64,000 bases of DNA, from the NCBI GenBank assembly GCA_030734395.1, contig JAUZTG010000016.1, positions 2,046,001 to 2,110,000 of the forward strand, read 5' to 3'. Below, in pieces: positions 11,845 to 23,000 of the stretch (positions are counted from its first letter, which is position 1; each line of letters begins with the position of its first letter). Made by a program: the position numbers and the translations under genes. This DNA comes from Sarocladium kiliense (taxonomy: Eukaryota > Ascomycota > Sordariomycetes > Hypocreales > Sarocladiaceae). The notes beneath the pieces are model-generated. The model was given only the letters and a program-made list of their open reading frames with translations, made no database searches and was not told the origin of the DNA.

Positions 11845-12981
11845 ATGTCTATCCCAAGGCCAGAGATAGCTCGCTTCCGCGAGGTTTACAAGACGCTTCC
11901 CCTACGACCACAGAAGCACCTGAACGGCAACGATGTTGAGGAATTCGATGGTACAAACACGGGAAAGGGAGATAAGGAAAGCAATACGACACCCAGCCGG
12001 AGTCTTGACCAGTTCTTACAGGACCTCAGAGCGACACCTGTCGGCGCACTTCGTCCCTTCGTCATCAATCTCAACGGCGATGGAAGCCTCTTGATCTCAA
12101 TTCCACGACCGCAGTCTGAGCTTGAGACACTAGGGAAAGCCTTCTACTACATTGTCACTGATCCTTGGCTTGATGGTACTGCGGACTTCCTCGGTGAGCC
12201 CATGTTTCTGAGCCTTGCTCATCAGGAGGACCCTGTGTACCGAAGCATCGCTGCTGTTGAGCTTGCAATCCGGGCCATCGAAAACGCTGCGATTGGTCAA
12301 CACCTCATCTCCGCTAATGAGACCAGCGATGATGCACCGGGGCCTCGGCCTGGTGTTGATGCCATCATCGTCTCGAATGCGTTTGCAGATCACGCCCACC
12401 AGCCAACGCTCATACAAGCCAGCCCACAGACACCCATTTTAGCGGCGGAGGACGCTGTGGGAGCTCTCAAGCTATGGGATCACTTTGACAATATCTGGCG
12501 AATCCCCAATCTCGGGATCGGAGACAAGTCTCCTCTGCCGACCTGGCTGAACGTGATCCGGCTTCCAGCAGCCAGAGGATTGCTTGAGGTTACCCATGGC
12601 ATCCTCATCACCTGGGCGACAAGCCAGTCAACTCTGCCAGCAGGTATCCTCTACGCACCTCATGGCGTCGCTGTCGACACAGTAGAAACCGTCTTGGTCA
12701 AGTCACCCACCGTCCGCCTGCTCGCGTTACTTCATCCTGTCAACGAGACCTTGACGGAGGGTGCAGCTGATTCTCTTGGTGTAGACATGGGTCTGCAAGT
12801 CTATCGTGCTACAGACGCACGGGTCTGGGTGCAGATCCATGATCCTGAATTTGAAAGCAGTGGCATCCTGGCGCAATTCCAGGCTTTTCAGCCACGATCG
12901 CTCGAGGAAGCACTTGAGGCCAATCCAGGCCCGAGGCCTGACTTCCGACCGCGGAAGAATGGAGGCGTTTATCAGCTATAA
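11845..12981 (+). CDS. Metallo-beta-lactamase-fold-like protein with degenerate metal motif
   Basis: An intronless protein of 378 residues. Residues 50-120 give a small beta-rich start (FVINLNGDGSLLISIPRP), then a strand followed by VDAIIVSNAFADHAHQPTL at ~171-189. This sits where MBL-fold hydrolases have a strand plus HxHxDH, but the first two histidines are replaced (N and F) and only DH and a later H remain. The order of later blocks (strand PILAAEDAVGALKLWDHFDNI, GILYAPHGV at ~272) also resembles intracellular fungal MBL-like proteins. No signal peptide. It may be a non-hydrolytic or differently liganded member. The family assignment is by pattern, not by a search. Confidence 0.55.
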   Translation: MSIPRPEIARFREVYKTLPLRPQKHLNGNDVEEFDGTNTGKGDKESNTTPSRSLDQFLQDLRATPVGALRPFVINLNGDGSLLISIPRPQSELETLGKAFYYIVTDPWLDGTADFLGEPMFLSLAHQEDPVYRSIAAVELAIRAIENAAIGQHLISANETSDDAPGPRPGVDAIIVSNAFADHAHQPTLIQASPQTPILAAEDAVGALKLWDHFDNIWRIPNLGIGDKSPLPTWLNVIRLPAARGLLEVTHGILITWATSQSTLPAGILYAPHGVAVDTVETVLVKSPTVRLLALLHPVNETLTEGAADSLGVDMGLQVYRATDARVWVQIHDPEFESSGILAQFQAFQPRSLEEALEANPGPRPDFRPRKNGGVYQL

Positions 12982-15003
12982 CCTGGCACATTGCACTTGT
13001 AGCATTGGCTCAGTTGATGACCGACGATCGTATTCAGACAGGAACGATATCTGTTTTATGTGTTTTGCACCAGGTGCAAGATAGTGTGGCTTTGCCTGGA
13101 ACAAGCAGATGCGAGACGTGGCACGAATAAATTCTAGCAAGCGAACTGTCCCAGCATCTTCTGTGTTATGTGACACGTTGTGATGGCTTCGTGTGGTAAT
13201 CAGCATGCCTCAGTAAGATCTCCCACAGCTTACCCACCAGAGGGTGGTCAGAATATGATCAAAGCTTCGTGGTCTTGCTTTTATTATTGCCATTGGGTAA
13301 GACACTATCTGATTGCCCATCATCTTCCAGCGCCGGGAACGAGAACATCTAGTGGTGGCATTTCAGTTCATTTTATGGAAACAAAAAAAAAAGACTGATC
13401 CTCCCCATTATTGTTATTCTTCTTAGGACTTTCACCATGGCTTCATCTGATGACATTATAGCATTCGAGTCATCTCAGTGCTGCATTCCATGCCGGTAAG
13501 CCTCGCAACAAGCTTACTTACTCTGTAAGGGTAGGGAAACTCTGCGAAAGCAACACAAAAGGGTCGGTAGCAGCAACCCGCTGGCAGGAGTAGAATTTAC
13601 AAACTGAAGATACAACTTCATAAGCGAGGTCACAGAAAATTTACAGAAGACATAAAAGGCACGTTTGTTTTCTGCGGTGACAATTGTCTTTCGTCAAGTA
13701 ACGGGTGTAGTGCTAATAAGTCTAGGGTATCTGACCGCAAAGCAGGGAAAGCGAAGCTCCCCAATTTACGGAGAGATAATGTCGTAATGGAGTGAAGACA
13801 CCGTATCGCAGTAGGAAACAGATATGGACTACCTCCGCTTCCAAATGGACGTCACTTGCAGTTTCGCAAAGTCCAAGACTCGGTGCGAAGAATACGGTCG
13901 ATCAGTCCAGACAAGCCTAATTCCGATCATGAGTAGATCCCTCCCAGGCTCGGTACGCGAACCACGGTGAGACACAGAGTTGACTGGCAGGTTTCGGCCG
14001 GGAGCCGAACTCACGCGAAAAGCAAGGTCTGGAATTGGTAGTAGACTTTTGCCCAATCTCCGTGTGCACAAAACCTCGGTTACTTAAGCCCCAGTCTTTG
14101 CGCATGTTGTTGACACTCTCGGCAGACTATATAAGAGATTACAAGGGCCACAGCTATACACCGTCCCGCACCAATTTTGCGTTTATCCGGTGGTCCCATC
14201 AGCAGCGTCCTCACTTTCGCAGCGAGACTAGGCTGTGCAGGTACATGCAGGACGTGATAGATTAAGTGAGGCCGCCACGTGCAGACCCGACTGCTCCAAC
14301 TCCCCCCTTAGTCCATGATGCTACGAAGTTTCCAGGTTGGCAAATGTACTTCTTCCAGTGTCGCCTTCGTCTCTCACCGACAAACAAGGTGTGTCCAGAC
14401 CACACGGGCCGGAACGGAGGTGTGGGTGGTGGCGCAACCTGGCAATGAAGAAGACTGCCCTGCCCTCCCCCTGGTCCAACGTTCGGATCATCGGAAACCT
14501 TGGTTCGCTTTGCCTCTTGCACATCGCACCGCTCTGGGATTCCCCGCGCGGAACAACAAAGCTTGGGCCTCAGGCTTCACAGAGACATGGATGTTGCATT
14601 GCATCTTGGAGGTGTGGGCGCTGTGTTGTATTGAATCGCATGAAGCTGTCCACCACGTTGAATGACAACATCGTTTCTTCAAGAACTTGCCGCTGGACCT
14701 CAGAAGCCTTCCTTTCGCCCCTAGTCAAGGCCGTATTATTCCAGGTCCTAGTTCCACAGCCACCAAGCCATTGCCAGACCGTCTATCCCGTTTAGGCAAC
14801 TCAATGGCTCTTCTCCATCTCCGCGAAAAGCCAAGCCGGCAAAAGGAGCGGCCATCGCCAAAGTATGCTGGGGTTCAATGGGGCCCCATTTTCCTGCTCC
14901 TTGTTCTGGCCCCTTCTCCAACTTTCGTGATGTTTATGTGAGCTTCTCCGCACGCGGTACCCTGTTGGCAGTTGGGTGATGTGGTAAAACGCACGAAGAG
15001 TCT

Positions 15004-15010
15004 TTTAGCC
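15004..15010 (-). promoter_or_regulatory. Candidate XlnR/Xyr1 site
   Basis: TTTAGCC on the plus strand is GGCTAAA on the minus strand, a perfect match to the known consensus of the xylanase regulator XlnR/Xyr1. It is ~730 nt before the xylanase ATG. A hexamer like this occurs by chance, so the call rests on context. Confidence 0.35.
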
Positions 15011-15096
15011 GCGGCCGGATATGCCCATGTTACGCTACTTAGCTTTCGACCCCCTCCCATGTTTGCCTCTCAAAGTGACCAGTACAAAGTTGGGAC

Positions 15097-15102
15097 GGCT
15101 AA
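15097..15102 (+). promoter_or_regulatory. Candidate XlnR/Xyr1 site
   Basis: GGCTAA on the plus strand, ~640 nt before the xylanase ATG and ~90 nt from the inverted GGCTAAA. Confidence 0.3.
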
Positions 15103-15742
15103 TTAGTGCTCTTAATCTAGCATGTATGGTTGTTCGTTCAGCTCATGATGTAGGAAGTCTTGGGCGAATGCTTGGCCATAGTCTGGGTAAACACGGCCTC
15201 AGGCGGATACAGCGTGGTCCCAGTACCGATACCCAGCAGCTCCAGAGCCATTGATGCGGAGAGGAGCTTAACAGGAACTGACCGGGGTATCTTGCAAAAC
15301 GAGCGTCTCTCAGAGCCCAAGACTCTCTGATCTAACCGGACTAAGCTTTCCTCGGAGCATGTTACCGTTTGCCGTTACTCGCCTGCCTGCATCTGGCTAC
15401 AGTCTCGCGGTAAGTGCTGGGCGCATGGGAAAGTTCATTGCAACCGTCCTGCATAATATGGTTCGTCAATTGAGTGTTGCTGCAGGCACCGTTGCCCTGT
15501 CGTCGAATCCGGCTCATGGGATAATCTGAATGTAACCGTGGAAGCTTCCGGCGGGTATGTGAGGAGGAGGAGGCGAGAGGAGATGAAGATTGGGGTTGAT
15601 CGCCTCCGTCGGTCCTATATGAGAGCGATGACACCCTCGATACCCTGACCCGGATTTTTCTGATCCCTCTTCTTCTCTCTTCACCCCCCTTGCGCGGCAA
15701 TCCCATCGACAAGTCTGTAACCTCAGCTCGACGATCGTCACC

Positions 15743-16967
15743 ATGCACTTCAACAAGGCTGCGCTCCCCCTGCTGGCGGCTTCGATGCCGTTGGCTGAGG
15801 CCAGGCTCAACTACTGGGCTAAGAAGGCCGGTCTCCTGTACTTCGGTGCTGCTACCGACTCTCCCGGGCAGCGTGAGCGTGCTGGTCTTGAGGAGGCGTA
15901 CCCCCAGTACGATGCCATCTTCGCTGATGACGATACCTTTGGACAGACCACTCCGACCAACGGTCAGAAGGTATGAGTTTCCCGGCAACTGCAGCAGTGA
16001 CAACTTGGGCATTATACTGACTGGTGTTACAGTGGCTGTTCACCGAGCCTGAGCAAGGCGTGTTCAATTGGACTGAGGGTGAGATTGTCTCTCAGCTCGC
16101 TGAGGAACAGGACAAGATCCTTCGTTGCCACGCCCTCGTCTGGCACTCGCAGCTCGCTCCCTGGGTTGAGGAGGTTGAATGGACCCCCGAGACTCTGACG
16201 GACGCCATCAAGCTCCATATCCAGAAGGTCGCCGGCCACTGGAAAGGTCGCTGCTACGCTTGGGACGTCGTCAACGAGGCCCTCGAAGAGGATGGCTCGT
16301 GGCGCGAGTCTGTCTTCTACAAGGTTCTTGGCGAGGACTACATCAAGATCGCTTTCGCCGAGGCTGCCAAGGTTGACCCCGAGGCTAAGCTTTACTACAA
16401 CGACTACAACCTTGAGAGGCCTAGCGCTAAGAGCCGTGCTGCCGTCGACATCGTGAGGATGCTCCAGGATGATGGCATCAAGATCGATGGTGTCGGCATG
16501 CAGGCTCACACCATTGCTGGTCGCTCTCCTAGCATTGATGACTACATTGCGGTCATTGACATGTACGCTGAGACTGGCGTTGAGGTCGCCCTCACCGAGC
16601 TCGACATCCGCATTGTTCTGCCCTTGAATGAGACCAACCTTGAGTGGCAGAAGCAGGACTACCGCGCTGTAAGTACTATACAGCCAACATCTGGCCACCA
16701 TTCTGGATCCATTGCTAACAAGATACACAGGCTGTCGGTGGCTGCGCTCAGTCTCCCGCTTGCGTCGGTATCACCCTCTGGGACTTCTACGACCCCTTCA
16801 GCTGGGTTCCCTACGTCTTCGAGGGCGAGGGTGCCGCTCTCCTCTGGTTCGACGACTTCACCGTGCACCCTGCCTACTACGGCGCCCTTGCCGCCCTGAA
16901 GAACGCGACCGGCGCATGCGACAAGTCCTGCCCCGATGAGCGCAGCTTCTTCGAGCGCAGGCTGTAA
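15743..16967 (+). CDS. Secreted endo-1,4-beta-xylanase, GH10
   Basis: Hydrolyses internal beta-1,4 bonds of xylan outside the cell. Exons 15743-15970, 16033-16668 and 16731-16967 give 366 residues. A signal peptide (MHFNKAALPLLAASMPLAEA) opens the protein. GH10 landmarks are FGQTTPTNGQKW, HALVWHSQ, WDVVNEAL with acid/base Glu158, the LYYNDYN strand, GVGMQAH, and TELDI with nucleophile Glu265. ITLWDFYDPFSW follows in the last exon. No carbohydrate-binding module is present. The N-terminal half normally has NSMKWD; here TPTNGQKWLFTEP keeps the strand with a changed Asn/Met pair. Cysteines in the last exon (GGCAQSPAC, GACDKSC) suggest a disulfide pair. Expression is probably xylose/xylan-induced. 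Confidence 0.93.
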
Positions 16968-17541
16968 GCTTGGCTTGGTTGATGAGGTGGACTAAATTGT
17001 AAACGGTGGTTGTAAGACCTAGTTTCTAATGCGAAAGTAAATGCTGGACTTTTGTTACAGAAGACGGAAAGGCATTTGTGATGCGATTGATATGTGACAT
17101 GCTTCTTGTGGTGATTCTGACAGGCTCTTCATCCAATATCCATGTTCTTCTTGGGCGTGACACATCGGCCTCGGGTCGCCTCTTGAGCATTCCGCGAGGT
17201 TATGCGACGGCTCACGAGCGCACGGGATCGCGATGCTTCATCTTTACGGAGCCAGCCATTAGTTGTAACAGTATTGAACAATCGAGTCCATACTCTTGAT
17301 GCACCACAACAGAAACGATGTACATTGTAATGCCATAGGTTGAATTGTACAGTTCACTCTCTACCTTAAAGACTTCACAGTGCCAAGTTGCTGATATTCG
17401 TGAGTGTTGTCACCAGTTCCTATCAACTGAAGTTGCCTACTCAATCCAACCAATCACTCTGCCCGGCCTTGACTAAGCTGGAAATAAATGATAGAGTTAC
17501 ATCTGGTCAGCTAGGAGGAGGTATTGATCGTTCGCTAAGTC
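16968..17541. other. Convergent intergenic region
   Basis: 3' flanks of the xylanase (plus) and aldo/keto reductase (minus). No gene is seen. Confidence 0.5.
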
Positions 17542-18647
17542 TTAAGTCATGCTATTGACAAAATCAGGGTAGCGTTTGCCCGCAGCTTCAAAGTTGTTCA
17601 CAATATCCGTTACCTCCTTCAGCTCCCCCTCCGTCAAGTCAATAACCTTTGCATTTTCTTCAACACGAGACACGGTGGTAGAACCAGGAATGGGTACAAT
17701 GGCCGGGTTGCCGTTACGCTCACTTTGGGCGCGGACCCATGCGACAGCGAGCTGCGCTGATGTGCATCCCTTCTTCTCGGCGTAGGCTTTGGTTTGCTCG
17801 ACGAGCTTGAGATTGTGCTTCAGATTCTCACCGTTGAGGCGAGGGAAGGTGCCGATGAAGCCTCCGATAGGGTTGGACTCGTTGAAGCGGCCCGTGAGGA
17901 GCTATGAAGAGACTGTCAGTATAGGATGCCATGAAATGTCGGTACTCCAAAAGACTTACGCCACGGCCGTTGGGTGAGTAGGCCATAATAGGAATGTTGT
18001 TCTCGGCACAGATGGCTGCGACGCCGTTCTTGAGAATGTCCGGTGTGAACATACTGAGCTCTACCTCGCAAAGCGCCAGCTTAGCTGCCGCGACACCCTC
18101 ACGCAATGTTTGGGGGTTGACCTCAGACAAGAAGACGCCACCAAGCTGACCAGCATCAATAAACTCTTGCGCAGCTGCAAAAGTCTCTGAGAGAGGAGTG
18201 TTAGGGTCGCGACGACCAGGCCCCCATATGTCTAGCTTCTTCGTGCCGCCGAGCCCATCAATGATTCTCTGGATGGAGCGACGAGTGCCTTCGGTCGTAC
18301 CATCTTCCTTGTGGTTGACAGGATCAACGCCACCTTTGATTGCGATGATAACCTTGTCTGCGTCCTCGGGGTATTTGGTGAAGTACGCCTTTAAAAGATG
18401 CATGCTGTTGTATTCTGGGGTGCCGTAGATCTCGGCGCCACTCCAAAGGACCATGCCGTTCTCCACAGCGGCCTTCATTGTCACGATGGCCTCATCAACT
18501 GTTGGGACTTGGTCACGCCATGTGAAGCCTGAAGGAGTGGGTAAGTAAAGACCTTGCAACGCGGCGAATGAATGACATTGAGATGAATTACATACCCATG
18601 AGGCCGAAACCTGTGACACCAACTTCCTTTCCCAAGATCTGAACCAT
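17542..18647 (-). CDS. Aldo/keto reductase, pyridoxal reductase-like
   Basis: An NADPH-dependent carbonyl reductase of 326 residues from exons 18647-18596, 18528-17960 and 17901-17542. The start MVQILGKEVG and splice into GLMGFTWR are normal for the yeast Plr1 (AKR8-like) group. The TIM-barrel active site is recognisable in AEIYG (Tyr) and IAIKGG (Lys). The Asp position of the usual tetrad lies in WSGAEIYG, where family members differ. NGNPAIVPIPGSTTVSRVEEN is the C-terminal NADPH-binding block. ELKEVTDIVNNF forms the last helix. It could reduce pyridoxal or other aldehydes. A minus-strand TATAAAG about 115 nt upstream fits a promoter. Confidence 0.88.
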
Positions 18648-20026
18648 TATTGCGATGTAGATCTGTTAGTTGGTTTACTAGATCGTATGTACGGATGTTG
18701 ACGTGAGTTCAAGACGGGTTTAAGATGCTCTGACGTGTTTTAGTGAAGGAGTGGCCCGTGGCTTTATACAGATGTGGGCGTCATTGCATCATGTAGAGGC
18801 TGCTAACTCTTTCGGATATACTCCTCGCCTACCTTGTAAAGCCATCGCCCATAGTAAAATCCGCTCTCCGGCTCCGGACCCACGAGGTGCGTTGCCTCGG
18901 GAGCGGCACTATGTACTCCGCCGATGTTCTGGATTGACGGAGAACAAGCATGGAAATAGGCAGACGAGCGACTGTAAATAATCCCCATCGCGCCGATTGA
19001 TGCCTTAACTCCCCTCAACCACTATTCCTGGCGAGCCACAGCGAGGCTGGTTCCCCCCGATCATCATGATGGATCTGCTTAGTGAGACATTACCGGCCCC
19101 CGGTGGGAGGGCCGTTGCAAGTTGGTAATCGATCGACCAGAAACCATGTCAACTCGTCTCCCAACCCCGAGTACCCGCTGACGCCAAGTATGGCTTTTGA
19201 TAGATCTGGACTGCAAGACGGTCTCTGAAAACATGGAAGAAAGAAGGGTGGGCAACCCAGAGGTGGTGGTGGCGAATAGCCTATCTGCGCTCGTCATCCA
19301 CGCGACGCTCAAAGCACATTCGGCCTTGACTGATTCTTGCATGTCCACAGCGCCACGCCCTCCCCCCTTGGAGTCTATACACCGCGAAAAGGGCACAACA
19401 GGTACTGGACATCAGTCAGCAAACCTGCAAGCCGGGTCAGGTGCGCCCTGTCATGTTATGAGCAGAGTGAGCCTCGTTTGTTGACAACATGAACTACAGG
19501 ACGAACTACCAGTTACGAGAGCGTAGACTTTGTCTATGACACTGGAAAAGACTGACTTCATGTTCGCTCATCGGGCTCTCCCCTGTCAATGAAAGGAAAG
19601 CCATGCGAATATCTGCCGAAAGCGGTAAAGCATCGCCACGCGAACAGCCGGAAGTGGGGCCGTGGGCCGTACGCCGGAGATCTGACATCGCCGGCGACAT
19701 AAATCCGATACTAGTCAAGGTGTCGCGGTGAGGTCATCTTAGAACGATCGATTCACCACCCGCCAGTCTTTTCGCGTTCTGTCACCCCGGAGGATTGGGT
19801 GGGGTGAACGAAGTAGGCACGCAGAATAGCACGTAGAAAAGGACATAGATCTTCACAGCATTGCATCAGACCACTGTGGAACATCTGTCGTTATTCTATA
19901 AGCCGAGGGGTACTTGCAAAGAGCCCTACATAACGCCCCGACGCCGCGCGTTCAGCCCGCTTTTGATCCGTCTACCCTTCCCTAGCCGAACTTATGCGGC
20001 GAGAACCCTCTTGAACAATACAGTCT
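18648..20026. other. Intergenic, no gene supported
   Basis: Promoter of the aldo/keto reductase (minus-strand TATAAAG at 18762-18768) and the 3' flank of the PRP22 homologue. ORFs of about 100 codons lie in overlapping frames without a domain. Confidence 0.45.
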
Positions 20027-23000
20027 CTAACCCCAGGTTCCTCCTCCGCCTCCCCTTCCTCCCCTCCTCTGTGCGCTCAATCTCCAGTCGTCCTCACCCT
20101 GGAACTTGTTATATAGCGGCTGTATCCTCTCCGCAGCCTTCCTCTTGCTCAATCTGTCTGTGCCGGCCACCTTGAAGAACGTGGGTGCTGCTTCCACCAG
20201 CCATTTCGGCTCGATAACAGTCGTGTGAGTCATGTATTCCTTGGTCGTCAAGACCAGAGTATGGTAGATCACCCATTCGGCCTGCTTGCCGAAGAGCGCA
20301 GAGCTCGGATGCAGGTAAACCGGTGTACCTTCAATAAGCGTCTTGTAACCTTCTTGCGGGTCCTTTCGTGCTGCGTTTCGGAAGAAGCCAGAGCAGAGTG
20401 CTTGGCGCACTTTCTGGGTATTGCGACCACATGAGGTGATGGGATGCTTGTAGCGCTGCATGATGCCGACGAGCTGTTCTCGGACGTTTTTCGCGGAGCG
20501 CATGGCTCGCCAGTTGACGAAGTTCTCGAAACACCATTCTCGTGAGAAACCGTTCTGCTTCCATGAGTTGAAGACGTTCAAAAGTGTGAGATGGTCGCCA
20601 TGCGGATCGTGAAACTTGGCTTTCTTCTGGTCGGCTTGAGTCTGTTTCTCCTTGGGCCGCGAGAACACGCTCTGCTCGTCGAGCATGGCAACGATACTGA
20701 GGACCTCTTCTGCGCAATGGTGTTCGACTGCGGCGAGGAGCACCTTCGCGTTTGAAGGGTTCATCGGGAAGTTGGCCATCTTACGCCCAAGTCGGGTCAA
20801 AAGACCTTCGTCATCAAGTGCGCTCAGTGCATACAGCTCTTCCAGCGCTGTCAGCATAGTATTGATCGGCGGAGGGTCCATGAAGTCGAAATGCAGCAGG
20901 TCATTGATGCCCATCGCCTTGAGTGTAAGAATTGTCGATGAGAGGTTAGTGCGCTGGATTTCAGGTATCGTCATTGGCAGCATTTCAGATTGATAGGCGG
21001 CTTCTGTGTACAGGCGGAAGCATTTGCCCGGCTTGGTTCGTCCAGCACGTCCGGCACGTTGATTTGCCTGTGCTTGTGAAATGGGTGTCACAACAAGCGA
21101 GTCCATGCCAAGCTTGGGGTCGTATGCCTTTTGCTTGACGAAGCCGGGATCAACGACGTAAACGATACCGTCGACAGTGATGGACGCTTCAGCGATATTT
21201 GTCGCAATGACAACTTTGCGCGCACCAGGCGGCGCGGGATCGAACACGCGGTTTTGTTCCTCCGTAGAGAGACCGGCATACATACGCAGGACGTGCAGCT
21301 CTGGAACCGATGGGCCGAGGGCTTTCATTCGTTCATTCAGAATTTCCCAGGCCGTGTCAATCTCATCCTGACCTGTGAGGAAGACTAGAATATCGCCAGG
21401 TTCTTCCGTGATGTGAATTTGCATGACAGTCAAGAGTGCTGTATCAAGATAGTCGGATTCCGGTTCCTTGGAGTAGAGCACTTCGACCGGGAATGTTCGA
21501 CCGGGAATGGTGAAAATTGGGCACTCGTTGAAGTACGAGGAGAACTTGTCGGCATCCAGTGTTGCAGATGTGACAATAATCTTGAGATCGGATCGGCGCT
21601 TGGTCGCCTTTTTGAGAAGAGCAAACAAGACATCGGTGTTGATCGTTCGCTCGTGGGCTTCGTCAAGCATAATGCAAGAGTAGCGCTTCAGATCGGGATC
21701 CAGAAGAATCTCACGCGTGAGCATGCCATCTGTCATGTACTTGATCCTCGTGGCTGGACTCGTCATGTCATCGAATCGAACCAGGTAGCCGACTTCTTGG
21801 CCAAGCTGGCAGCCAACTTCCTCGGACACACGTTTGGCGACTGACATGGCCGCAACTCGTCGAGGTTGAGTACATCCAATGACGCCGTTATTCGCAAATC
21901 CAGCTTCAGCCAGATACTGAGTCAACTGAGTCGTTTTGCCGGAACCCGTCTCACCAACAACGATCAGGATCTGGTTGTCGTGGACAGCCTGGATGAGCTG
22001 GCTGCGGAATGCGAAAACAGGCAAGGATTCTCTCTGTTCTTTCATGCTCATGTTGGAGCGCTTCATAGGCACCGGATTCATCGACCTGGCAGGTTTCTTG
22101 ATCTCGGGCGCTCTTTCTGGAGCAGCGTTTTCTCTAGCATTCCGCAAGTCGGCGGCGAACTGTCGCTTATCGGGATCTGCCATAGGATCATGCCACTGCG
22201 ATGACAGGTTTTCTTTGGGGGTAGCTTCCTTCTTGGCGGCGGCGGCTTCTTGTTGTCGAAGCTCCTTTCTCTCCTTGGCGAGGTCGCTTCCTGACATCGC
22301 AGACCGATTCATCGATCCGTCAGGCGCCTTAACGACGCGAATAGGCGACAGCTCCAGAGATTGTTTCGTCTGGCCAGCCAAGAAGGGCGGCTCCTCCTCT
22401 CGAACCTCGATATCAACGTCCTCTTCCAGCTCCATATCACCATCGCCCCGTAATGTTGCGTTGTAGTCGTCCTCGAGATCGGGGAAGTCGGACGCTTTAG
22501 CCACTCCGGAGGCAATGAGCTGCCGAATCTCCCATCTCTCCGGCGAAGTCATCCTCTTTCTCGGCCTCCCAGGTGCTCCCATAGCGCCAGGCGGACCGGC
22601 AGGGCTGGGGTTTGAGAAGCCGTTCTTACCGCCGCCACCTAATGCCTCCATGTTCGCGCCTGATGTGAGTCTGGCTTGTGGCTCGAAATCTCTACCGGTC
22701 TCCTGATCGACGTCTTTCATCGACAGCGCTATCCGTTTGCCTTCGATATTCGTTACTTTAACAAAAACTCGTTGACCTTGAGCTAGGAAGTCGGACGGAT
22801 CCTCCACCCGGCTTTCGGATATCCTCGAAACGTGTACCAAGCCATCAACCTTGCCGCGCACGTTATGGAGGTTGACGAAAGCACCAAAAGGCTTCAAGCC
22901 TGTGACATGGCCCTCATACACCTTGTGAATTTGCGGCTCGTCATCAACCTCGGGTTCTGGGGTTCGGTTCAGTCGATCGTGCTCGTCTCGGTCTCGGTGA

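Larger units (their letters stand above)
12982..15742. other. Large intergenic region with xylanase promoter
   Basis: About 2.8 kb without a supported gene. It includes an A10 run at ~13383-13392 and an isolated TATATAAG at ~14126 that leads to no recognisable ORF. The right part is the upstream region of the GH10 xylanase, with candidate activator sites listed separately. ORFs up to 216 codons (minus, 15362-16012) are antisense to the promoter or first exon and show no domain. Confidence 0.5.

Noticed and set aside
13437..13496. Short ATG-initiated exon-like segment encoding MASSDDIIAFESSQCCIPC before a GTAAGC donor
   Set aside because: A good start context and donor are visible, but no continuing exon with coding character could be found.
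15362..16012. Minus-strand ORF of 216 codons over the xylanase promoter and first exon
   Set aside because: Arg/Ser/Gly-rich composition without a domain, and partly antisense to a real exon.
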